7,121 nt of DNA from DASSKA01 sp035765755 (lineage in GTDB: Bacteria; Actinomycetota; Actinomycetes; Propionibacteriales; Nocardioidaceae), in the NCBI GenBank assembly GCA_035765755.1, contig DASTWW010000231.1, positions 1 through 7,121 on the forward strand, given 5' to 3'. This document shows positions 1 through 5,206 of this stretch, piece after piece. The position numbers and the translations under genes are program-made. The notes beneath the pieces were generated by a model. The model worked only from the letters and a program-made list of their open reading frames with translations, ran no database searches and had not been told where the DNA came from. How positions within the stretch are numbered: position 1 is the stretch's first letter; the number at the start of each line of letters is the position of its first letter.

Positions 1-376
1 CGTCGTACTCCTCGGCGACGCCGGGCTCGGTGATCCGCGCCGCGAGCTCCTCGAGGCGGCGTACGGCGTGGTGCAACGGTGCCATCGCCTCGTCGAGCAC
101 GCCGGCGACGGTGATGCCGGCGGGGTAGCTCGGCTCCTGCTGGAGGTACCCGAGCTCGGCCGGAGTGGTCACCGTGCCGCCCTCGCTCGGTTCGACACCG
201 GCGAGCACGCGCAGCAGCGTCGACTTGCCGGCGCCGTTCTCACCGACCAGGCCCAGCGGCTCGCCAGGGTTGGCGATGAGGTCGACCCCGTCGAGCACCA
301 CCCGGTCGCCGTACGCCTTGACGACGTCGCGGGCCACCAGGGGAGCGAGCGGGGAGAGCAGAGAAGGCTGAGACAT
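1..376 (-). CDS. ABC-F family ATP-binding protein (partial, N-terminal 125 residues)
   Basis: This is the N-terminal part of a soluble ABC ATPase without membrane segments; the gene runs off the left edge. Reading leftward from the ATG at 376, residues 14-40 have the usual ABC-F opening (VARDVVKAYGDRVVLDGVDL). The Walker A loop GENGAGKST lies at residues 45-53, and the Q-loop region is YLQQE at 77-81. After it comes a charged helical stretch (LRRLE-type, residues 102-118), as in the arm segment of ABC-F proteins. The second ATPase domain and linker are outside the window. ABC-F proteins act on the ribosome; some relieve antibiotic inhibition, others tune translation, and this fragment cannot tell which. 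An in-frame ATG at 418 would add 14 residues (MPGEHRDHTDRWSS). It has a weak GAGG upstream, whereas the 376 ATG has no clear Shine-Dalgarno, so the start is uncertain. Confidence 0.88.
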   Translation of the reverse strand, partial: MSQPSLLSPLAPLVARDVVKAYGDRVVLDGVDLIANPGEPLGLVGENGAGKSTLLRVLAGVEPSEGGTVTTPAELGYLQQEPSYPAGITVAGVLDEAMAPLHHAVRRLEELAARITEPGVAEEYD

Positions 377-383
377 GGAGGAC

Positions 384-395
384 CACCGATCGGTG
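384..395. promoter_or_regulatory. 12-base perfect palindrome CACCGATCGGTG near the ABC-F start
   Basis: The sequence CACCGATCGGTG is its own reverse complement and lies 8 bases upstream of the ABC-F ATG at 376, with a second small palindrome TGATCA right beside it (396-401). Its place suggests a repressor operator or a leader hairpin for the ABC-F gene. If translation really starts at 418 it would lie inside coding sequence and the match may be accidental. No factor can be named. Confidence 0.3.
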
Positions 396-553
396 TGATC
401 ACGGTGCTCGCCGGGCATGCGGCCTCGGTCGCGAGCGGGCAGGGTGGTCAGCTCTTCATGTCGGGGGAGAGTCTGGCGGTCGCTGTCCCGGACGCGCAAC
501 CGGTTTTGTCCGCGACGCGTGAACACCTCGAGACGGAACATGCAGGATCCGAA

Positions 554-559
554 TAATCT
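554..559 (+). promoter_or_regulatory. -10 box TAATCT for a leaderless nucleotidyltransferase mRNA
   Basis: TAATCT fits the actinobacterial TAnnnT -10 pattern and ends 7 bases before the ATG at 567. Transcription would therefore begin at or next to the start codon. No Shine-Dalgarno precedes that ATG, which agrees with leaderless translation. No clear -35 element is visible at the expected distance. Confidence 0.5.
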
Positions 560-566
560 GGCCCGC

Positions 567-1229
567 ATGACGCTCGACGCGCCCTCCGGCTACGCCACCG
601 ACCTCGATCCTGAGGAGCTCGCCTTCCAGATGCTCTACGGCCCGTGGGAGCCGATGAGCCCCTCGGAGCTGCACGACCTGATGGCCGGGTTCCCGGCTCC
701 CTGGTGGGTGGTGGGCGGCCACGCGATCGAGGCGTTCACCAAGGTGAAGCGGCACCACGAGGACATCGACCTGACGATCTTCGCCGAGCACCTCCCCGCG
801 CTGCGCGAGCACGTTGCGGGGCGCTACCACGTGTGGAGCGCCGGGGCCGGCGCCCTCCGGCCGGTCGACGACCACCATCCCGATCCGCACCCGGACGCCG
901 GCCAGGTGTGGCTGCGGGAGCACGCGCTGGCCCCCTGGCGGGTGGACTGCATCCTCAACCCGTCCTCGGAGGGCCGGTGGTTGTCCCGCCGCGACGAGAC
1001 GCACGTCGCCGATCTCGAGGACGTCACCTGGGTCGCCGACGACGGGGTGCGCTACCTCAACCCCGAGATCACCCTGCTGTTCAAGGCCAAGCACGCCCGG
1101 CCCAAGGACGATGCCGATCTCGCGAGCGCGTGGCCGCTGCTGTCCGACGAGAAGCTGGGGTGGCTGCGCGACGCCCTACGCCGCCTCCATCCCGATCACG
1201 CGTGGGCCGAGCGGCTGGGCCAGGCGTGA
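567..1229 (+). CDS. Lnu/ANT(2'')-like nucleotidyltransferase-fold protein
   Basis: This 220-residue protein has the layout of the lincosamide / aminoglycoside-2''-adenylyltransferase-like nucleotidyltransferase group. WWVVGGHAIEAF (residues 46-57) gives the GG of the nucleotide-binding helix. HHEDIDLTIF (63-72) gives the two metal-binding aspartates (D66, D68). WRVDCIL (124-130) gives a likely third aspartate, D127. The C-terminus (YLNPEITLLFKAKHARPKDDAD, then a hydrophobic helix and HPDHAW) is typical of this group, where the lysines contribute to binding. Such enzymes move AMP onto a hydroxyl of a small molecule, but most chromosomal members have no known substrate, so drug inactivation is only a possibility. 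ATG 567 is chosen because TAATCT lies 7 bases upstream and the family homology begins after it. ATG 540 and ATG 417 are in frame but give unconvincing N-termini. Confidence 0.8.
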   Translation: MTLDAPSGYATDLDPEELAFQMLYGPWEPMSPSELHDLMAGFPAPWWVVGGHAIEAFTKVKRHHEDIDLTIFAEHLPALREHVAGRYHVWSAGAGALRPVDDHHPDPHPDAGQVWLREHALAPWRVDCILNPSSEGRWLSRRDETHVADLEDVTWVADDGVRYLNPEITLLFKAKHARPKDDADLASAWPLLSDEKLGWLRDALRRLHPDHAWAERLGQA

Positions 1230-1259
1230 GCCGAGGCGCGTGAGGGGGAGACTGCAGCC

Positions 1260-1670
1260 ATGGACATCGACAGGGCCAGAGACTTCGCACGACGCAACCA
1301 CCGCTCGGTGCTGGCTACCCGCACGTCGGGCGGTGGGATCCAGCAGAGCCCGGTGCTCGTCACCCTCGACGACGAGGGCTACCTGCTGGTGAGCAGCCGG
1401 GAGACCGCCTACAAGACCAAGAACGTGCGCCGTGACCCCTGGGTCCAGCTGCTCCTGATGAACGACGGGTTCTTCGGGGACTGGATGTACGTGGAGGGCC
1501 GCGCGGAGGTGGTCTCGCTGCCGGAGGCGATGGAGCCGCTGGTCGAGTACTACCGCAGCATCTCCGGAGAGCACGACGACTGGGACGCCTACCGGGCCGC
1601 GATGGAGCGCGACAAGCGGGTGGTGCTCCGCATCGAGCCGGAGCGCGCCGGTCCGGACCGGGAGGGATGA
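1260..1670 (+). CDS. PPOX/FDOR-type flavin or F420-dependent split-barrel oxidoreductase
   Basis: This 136-residue protein is the usual size for the pyridoxamine-5'-phosphate-oxidase-like split barrel. The pattern matches the 'PPOX class F420-dependent' set: a helix then RSVLATRTSGGGIQQSPV (residues 15-32), a strand pair with YLLVSSRETAYKTKNVRRDP (41-60), where the S-R...K-N-R-R residues usually contact the cofactor phosphate, then a barrel strand WMYVEGRAEVV (75-85) and a C-terminal helix. Members are small homodimers that use F420, FMN or sometimes haem or biliverdin; the cofactor cannot be decided here. A strong Shine-Dalgarno AGGGGGAG (1243-1250) sits 9 bases before the ATG. The gene follows the nucleotidyltransferase by 30 bases, so the two may be cotranscribed. 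Its stop overlaps an unlikely upstream ATG (1667) of the next gene. Confidence 0.85.
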   Translation: MDIDRARDFARRNHRSVLATRTSGGGIQQSPVLVTLDDEGYLLVSSRETAYKTKNVRRDPWVQLLLMNDGFFGDWMYVEGRAEVVSLPEAMEPLVEYYRSISGEHDDWDAYRAAMERDKRVVLRIEPERAGPDREG

Positions 1671-1679
1671 GCCGCGTTG

Positions 1680-1707
1680 GTGACCGGTCGGCGCCACGCC
1701 GTACCCT
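1680..1707 (+). promoter_or_regulatory. Probable promoter of the cysteine desulfurase - mnmA operon
   Basis: A -10-like TACCCT (1702-1707) lies 10 bases before the ATG at 1718, with a -35-like GTGACC (1680-1685) at 16-base spacing. Both start just after the stop codon of the upstream oxidoreductase. A GGAAGG (1708-1713) between the -10 and the ATG could serve as Shine-Dalgarno, so transcripts from this promoter would have a very short leader or, if they begin further upstream, a normal ribosome site. This is pattern matching only. Confidence 0.45.
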
Positions 1708-1717
1708 GGAAGGCGCG

Positions 1718-2935
1718 ATGAACCAGCCCTCTGCCGCCGATCCGGTCTACCTCGACCACGCGGCCTCGACGCCGATGTACGCCGAGGCCATCGCGGCGAT
1801 GACGGCGCAGCTGGCCGCCACCGGCAACCCCTCCTCGCTGCACGCCGCCGGCCGGTCCGCGCGGCGGGTGGTGGAGGAGTCCCGCGAGACCATCGCCCGG
1901 GCGATCGGGGCGCGGCCCGGGGAGGTGGTGTTCACCTCCGGCGGCACCGAGTCGGACAACCTGGCGGTCAAGGGCCTGTTCTGGTCCCGCCGGGACGCCG
2001 ACCCCCGCCGAGTGCGCATCCTGTCCACCGCGCTGGAGCACCACGCGGTGCTGGATCCGCTGCACTGGCTCGCGCAGGAGGAGGGCGCCGAGGTCGAGCT
2101 GCTGCCGGTCGACCGGGACGGCCGGCTGGACCTGGTGGCCTACCGCGCCGCCGTGCTGCGCGACCCCGGCTCGGTGGCGCTGGTGTCGGTGATGTGGGCG
2201 AACAACGAGGTGGGCACCCTCCAGCCGATCGAGGAGGTCGTCGAGCTCGCCCACGAGCACGGCATCCCGGTGCACACCGACGCGGTGCAGGCCGTGGGCG
2301 CCGTCCCCGTCGACTTCGCGGCGAGCGACGTGGACCTGCTTACCCTCACCGCGCACAAGCTTGGCGGGCCGTACGGCGTGGGCGCGCTCGTCGTACGACG
2401 TGAGCTCGCGCTGACCGCCCTGCTGCACGGCGGCGGCCAGGAGCGCGAGATCCGCTCCGGCACGCTCGATGCCCCGGCGATCGCCGGCTTCGCCGCCGCG
2501 GTCGAGATCGCGGTGCGCAACCAGCCCGACCACGCCGCCCGGGTCGGCGCGCTGCGCGAGGACCTGGTGCGCCGGGTCGCCAAGCAGATCCCGGACGCGG
2601 TGGTCAACGGCACGAGGGACGGCCTGCCCGGGATCGCGCACCTGACCTTCCCCGGCTGCGAGGGCGACTCACTGCTGATGCTCCTCGACGCGCGCGGCAT
2701 CGCATGCTCGACCGGGTCGGCGTGCCAGGCAGGCGTGCCGCAGCCCTCGCACGTGCTGCTGGCCATGGGCCGCGACGACGAGCAGGCTCGCTCCTCGCTC
2801 CGGCTCTCGCTCGGGCACACGAGCACGCCGGCGGACGTGGACGCACTGGTGGAGGCGATCGCTCCGGTCGTGGAGCGCGCTCGGGCGGCCGGCGTGGTCG
2901 CCGGACTGTCTCCGTCGAAGCAGCTGGCCGGCTGA
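1718..2935 (+). CDS. iscS: Cysteine desulfurase (IscS/NifS group I), PLP-dependent
   Basis: This 405-residue enzyme removes sulfur from L-cysteine as an enzyme persulfide, giving alanine. The N-terminus YLDHAASTPM (residues 11-20) is the family opening. TSGGTESDN (73-81) binds PLP phosphate. ALEHHAV (105-111) holds the catalytic histidine H108. HTDAVQAVG (186-194) contains D188 and Q191, which contact the PLP ring. TAHKLGGPYG (211-220) has the Schiff-base lysine K214. CSTGSACQAGVPQPSHVLLAMG-type sequence (330-351) carries the persulfide cysteine C336 on the long mobile loop of group I enzymes. It stands 3 bases before mnmA, so its main job is probably to supply sulfur for tRNA thiolation, as YrvO does for MnmA in Bacillus; supply to Fe-S assembly is also possible. 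ATG 1718 is preferred to ATG 1667 because GGAAGG precedes it and the extra 17 residues lack family character. Confidence 0.95.
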   Translation: MNQPSAADPVYLDHAASTPMYAEAIAAMTAQLAATGNPSSLHAAGRSARRVVEESRETIARAIGARPGEVVFTSGGTESDNLAVKGLFWSRRDADPRRVRILSTALEHHAVLDPLHWLAQEEGAEVELLPVDRDGRLDLVAYRAAVLRDPGSVALVSVMWANNEVGTLQPIEEVVELAHEHGIPVHTDAVQAVGAVPVDFAASDVDLLTLTAHKLGGPYGVGALVVRRELALTALLHGGGQEREIRSGTLDAPAIAGFAAAVEIAVRNQPDHAARVGALREDLVRRVAKQIPDAVVNGTRDGLPGIAHLTFPGCEGDSLLMLLDARGIACSTGSACQAGVPQPSHVLLAMGRDDEQARSSLRLSLGHTSTPADVDALVEAIAPVVERARAAGVVAGLSPSKQLAG

Positions 2936-2938
2936 GTC

Positions 2939-4015
2939 ATGCGTGTGCTTGCCGCGATGTCCGGCGGCGTCGACTCCGCCGTGGCCGCGGCCCGGGCCGT
3001 CGATGCCGGTCACGACGTGACCGGGATCCATCTCGCGCTGTCGCGCAACCCCTCGTCGTACCGCACCGGCGCCCGGGGCTGCTGCACGATCGAGGACGCC
3101 GGCGACGCCCGCCGGGCCGCGGACGTGATCGGCATCCCGTTCTACGTCTGGGACCTCAGCGAGCGGTTCCACGACGACGTGGTCGAGGACTTCGTGGAGG
3201 AGTACGCCGCCGGCCGCACCCCGAACCCGTGTCTGCGCTGCAACGAGAAGATCAAGTTCGCCGCGGTCCTCGACCGCGCGCTGGCGCTCGGCTTCGACGC
3301 CGTCGCCACAGGGCACTACGCACGGCTGGTCACCGAGCCGGAGGGCACGGTGGCGATGCACCGGGCGGTGGACCCCGGCAAGGACCAGTCCTACGTGCTC
3401 GGTGTGCTCACCCAGCAGCAGCTTGCACACTCGCTCTTCCCGCTCGGCGGCTCGCTCAAGCAGCAGGTCCGGGAGGAGGCCGCCGCCCGCGGGCTCGCGG
3501 TGGCCGACAAGCCGGACAGCCACGACATCTGCTTCATCTCCGACGGCGACACCGCAGGCTGGCTGCGCGAGCGGCTGGGCGAGGGCAGCGGACGGATCAT
3601 CGACGAGCAGAGCGGTGAGGTGCTCGGCAGCCACCAGGGCGCCTACGGCTTCACCATCGGGCAGCGCAAGGGCCTGCGCTTAGGCCGTCCCGCCCCGGAC
3701 GGCCGCCCCCGCTACGTGCTCGACATCGAGCCGGTCTCCGGCACGGTCACCGTGGGCTCGCGGGAGCGCCTCGCTGTGTCCGGGATCGACGGCATCCGAC
3801 CGCGGTGGTGCGGCCCCGCACCCTCCGAGCCGGTGCACGGCGCGGTCCAGCTGCGGGCGCACGGGCAGGAGCACCCGGCCGTCGTGTCGGCCGACGGCGA
3901 CCGGGTGGGTATCGAGCTGCTCGAGGCGGCGCAGGGTGTGGCCCCCGGTCAGGCCGCCGTGGTCTACGACGGAACCCGGGTGGTCGGCTCCTGCACCATC
4001 GCCGCCACCCGCTGA
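2939..4015 (+). CDS. mnmA: tRNA-specific 2-thiouridylase MnmA (TrmU)
   Basis: This 358-residue enzyme adenylates uridine-34 of tRNA-Lys, -Glu and -Gln and replaces its 2-oxygen with sulfur. The PP-loop SGGVDSAV is at residues 8-15. A tRNA/ATP-binding stretch follows (TGHYARL, 124-130; KDQSYVLGVL, 148-157). KPDSHDICFI (191-200) contains C198, and YGFTIGQRKGL (236-246) leads into the C-terminal beta-barrel domain. The other active-site cysteine is C101 in NPCLRCN (96-102). The Asp of the E. coli NPDxxC motif is replaced by C98, giving CxxC plus C198. A GCC pair (C48-C49) with IEDAGDARRAAD is typical of actinobacterial and other Gram-positive forms. The gene begins 3 bases after the cysteine desulfurase stop with little room for its own ribosome site, so translational coupling is likely. 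Leucine 248 uses the rare codon TTA. Confidence 0.97.
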   Translation: MRVLAAMSGGVDSAVAAARAVDAGHDVTGIHLALSRNPSSYRTGARGCCTIEDAGDARRAADVIGIPFYVWDLSERFHDDVVEDFVEEYAAGRTPNPCLRCNEKIKFAAVLDRALALGFDAVATGHYARLVTEPEGTVAMHRAVDPGKDQSYVLGVLTQQQLAHSLFPLGGSLKQQVREEAAARGLAVADKPDSHDICFISDGDTAGWLRERLGEGSGRIIDEQSGEVLGSHQGAYGFTIGQRKGLRLGRPAPDGRPRYVLDIEPVSGTVTVGSRERLAVSGIDGIRPRWCGPAPSEPVHGAVQLRAHGQEHPAVVSADGDRVGIELLEAAQGVAPGQAAVVYDGTRVVGSCTIAATR

Positions 4016-4023
4016 GCGTTCTG

Positions 4024-4029
4024 TAGGGT
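4024..4029 (+). promoter_or_regulatory. -10 box TAGGGT for a leaderless MetE-like gene
   Basis: TAGGGT is a good actinobacterial -10 box, placed in the 22-base gap after mnmA and ending 8 bases before the GTG at 4038. No Shine-Dalgarno lies before that GTG, so a leaderless transcript starting at or next to the GTG is likely. No strong -35 is visible, since the upstream sequence is the 3' end of mnmA. Readthrough from the mnmA operon would also be expected. Confidence 0.55.
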
Positions 4030-4037
4030 CAGGCGTT

Positions 4038-5024
4038 GTGGTGCGTGCGAGCGGGATCGGGTCGATGCCCGGGGCGGACGCGGCGGCGTACGACGAGGCC
4101 GTCCGCATCGTGCTCGGCGAGCTTCCGGACCTTCCCCACCTGCCGGAGCTGCCCGGCCGGGGCGCGCACACGAACATGACCGGCCGCGCGCTCGCCGTGA
4201 TGGCCGAGCTGGGCGCGGACCTGCAGCCGGCTGGCTGGCGGCTCACCGACGCCCCCGGCGTCGACCACCGCAGGGCGCGCTCGCTGCTCGCCCAGGACCT
4301 CGACGCGGTCGAGGAGCAGGCTCAAGGCTTCGAGGGCACCTTCAAGATCCAGGTCGCCGGCCCGTGGACACTGGCGGCGACCGTGGAACGGCCGCGCGGG
4401 GACCGGGTGCTCGCCGACCACGGCGCGCGCCGCGAGCTCGCCCAGGCCCTCGCCGAGGGGCTGCGTGCCCACGTCGCGGACGTCCGTCGCCGCCTGCCGG
4501 GCGCCGACGTGGTGGTGCAGGTCGACGAGCCGGCTCTGCCGGACGTGCTGGCGGGCCGGGTGCCGACCTCGTCCGGTTTCAGCCGGCACCGTTCCCTCGA
4601 CGCCCAAGGTGCCAGTCCTGCCCTGGAATGGGTGTTCGCCGCGGTCGAGGACGCGGGGGCCACCTCGGTGGCGCACTGCTGTGCCGCGGAGGCACCGGTC
4701 GCCCTGCTGACGGGCGCCGGGGCACAGGGCGTCAGCGTCGACCTCACCACTCTCGCCGTGCAGGAGTACGACGCACTGGCAGAGGTCCTGGAGAAGAAGG
4801 CCCCGGCCTACCTGGGCGTCGTGCCGGCGACCGACCCGGCGCAGCCCCCGTCCGAGCGGTCGCTCGTCGAGCGGGTGCTGCGCCTGCTGGACATGCTCGG
4901 GCTGGACCCCGAAGACGTCCGTGACCAGCTCGTCGTGACCCCGACATGCGGGCTCGCCGGAGCATCGCCCGCCTGGGCCCGTCGTGCCCTCGCCCTCGCC
5001 CGGACCGTCGCCGCCAACCTCTGA
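4038..5024 (+). CDS. Stand-alone MetE catalytic-domain-like protein (methionine synthase family)
   Basis: This 328-residue protein resembles the C-terminal zinc-binding half of cobalamin-independent methionine synthase, which alone is about this length in archaeal and actinobacterial forms. It opens with ASGIGSMPG (residues 4-12), then LPHLPELPGRG (32-42), KIQVAGPWTLAA (103-114) and VVQVDEPALPDVLAG (159-173). Likely zinc ligands are H213 and C215 in VAHCCA and C304 in TPTCGLAG. Full MetE has an extra N-terminal half that helps bind polyglutamyl folate; this protein lacks it, so its methyl donor and acceptor are unknown. In mycobacteria a protein of this type (Rv3015c) is encoded in the iscS-trmU-ligA region, so the neighbourhood looks conserved. 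GTG 4038 is chosen for its position behind TAGGGT; GTG 4041 is almost equivalent. The reading frame is open back to 3936, but that part is antisense-like overlap with mnmA. Confidence 0.82.
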   Translation: MVRASGIGSMPGADAAAYDEAVRIVLGELPDLPHLPELPGRGAHTNMTGRALAVMAELGADLQPAGWRLTDAPGVDHRRARSLLAQDLDAVEEQAQGFEGTFKIQVAGPWTLAATVERPRGDRVLADHGARRELAQALAEGLRAHVADVRRRLPGADVVVQVDEPALPDVLAGRVPTSSGFSRHRSLDAQGASPALEWVFAAVEDAGATSVAHCCAAEAPVALLTGAGAQGVSVDLTTLAVQEYDALAEVLEKKAPAYLGVVPATDPAQPPSERSLVERVLRLLDMLGLDPEDVRDQLVVTPTCGLAGASPAWARRALALARTVAANL

Positions 5025-5028
5025 CCGT

Positions 5029-5055
5029 GTCGCCGGCGTGCCGGCGACCCCCCTT
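5029..5055 (+). terminator. GC-rich hairpin terminator after the MetE-like gene
   Basis: GTCGCCGG (5029-5036) pairs perfectly with CCGGCGAC (5041-5048) across a CGTG loop, 4 bases after the stop codon. It is followed by a C/T-rich run (CCCCCTTC) rather than a true U tract, which is common for intrinsic terminators in high-GC actinobacteria. It separates the sulfur/MetE block from the gas vesicle operon. Because the stem is palindromic it could also form on the other strand. Confidence 0.7.
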
Positions 5056-5073
5056 CGAAGTGTGCTGATACCA

Positions 5074-5102
5074 GATTCTCCTTGCGGCGCTGAGGATTCT
5101 CC
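5074..5102. repeat. Two direct repeats GATTCTCC, 21 bases apart
   Basis: GATTCTCC occurs at 5074-5081 and again at 5095-5102. The 21-base period is two DNA helical turns, so both copies face the same side of the helix. They lie 24-52 bases upstream of the putative -35 element of the gas vesicle promoter, a usual place for activator binding. The repeat is short, so chance is possible. Confidence 0.3.
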
Positions 5103-5125
5103 CAGCTTCCCAGGACCCACGTTGT

Positions 5126-5150
5126 GTTTGTGGCCCCTCTGCGGGGGTAC
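5126..5150 (+). promoter_or_regulatory. SigB/SigF-type stress promoter (GTTT-N15-GGGTAC) of the gas vesicle operon
   Basis: GTTT (5126-5129) and GGGTAC (5145-5150) are separated by 15 bases. This matches the pattern known for the actinobacterial general-stress sigma factors of the SigB/SigF group (GTTT, 14-17 bases, GGGTAY). Transcription would start near 5157-5160, giving a leader of about 50 bases before the GTG at 5207. The assignment rests on the match and its position; which sigma factor uses it is inferred. Confidence 0.65.
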
Positions 5151-5170
5151 GAATCCAACCTGCCCGATCG

Positions 5171-5191
5171 TGCGAGTCGGAGGGACTCGCA
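5171..5191 (+). promoter_or_regulatory. 5'UTR hairpin with GGAGG in the loop
   Basis: TGCGAGTC (5171-5178) pairs perfectly with GACTCGCA (5184-5191), leaving GGAGG (5179-5183) as a five-base loop. The hairpin ends a few bases before the true ribosome site GGGAGG (5197-5202) and 15 bases before the GTG start. It could act as a ribosome standby site, an RNA-stabilising 5' stem or a protein-binding element. Nothing in the sequence says which. Confidence 0.5.
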
Positions 5192-5206
5192 GAGAAGGGA
5201 GGGGCA

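Larger units (their letters stand above)
377..566. promoter_or_regulatory. Divergent intergenic region between ABC-F and nucleotidyltransferase genes
   Basis: About 190 bases separate the two divergently read genes and must hold both promoters. For the rightward gene a good -10 box is visible at 554-559. For the leftward gene no convincing promoter pair is visible. Its leader would contain a 12-base palindrome (384-395), a possible alternative start at 418, and a three-codon upstream frame (ATG AAG AGC TGA, read leftward from 459 to 448). The region can be read through as codons on both strands, but the rightward extension (417-566) is arginine/serine-rich with no family resemblance, so I treat it as non-coding. 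Confidence 0.5.

Noticed and set aside
68..556. Rightward frame of 162 codons over the ABC-F gene
   Set aside because: The leftward strand encodes an intact Walker A and Q-loop; this frame is antisense noise.
417..566. N-terminal extension of the nucleotidyltransferase from ATG 417
   Set aside because: The extension is Arg/Ser-rich, lacks a ribosome site and runs through the likely -10 box at 554-559.
1589..2641. Long leftward frame of 350 codons opposite the cysteine desulfurase
   Set aside because: Its product is His/Arg/Gly-rich with no family resemblance; it mirrors the strong third-position GC bias of the real gene on the other strand.
2669..3634. Leftward frame of 321 codons opposite mnmA and the 3' end of the cysteine desulfurase
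   Set aside because: It overlaps two confidently identified genes and is a compositional shadow with no recognisable motif.
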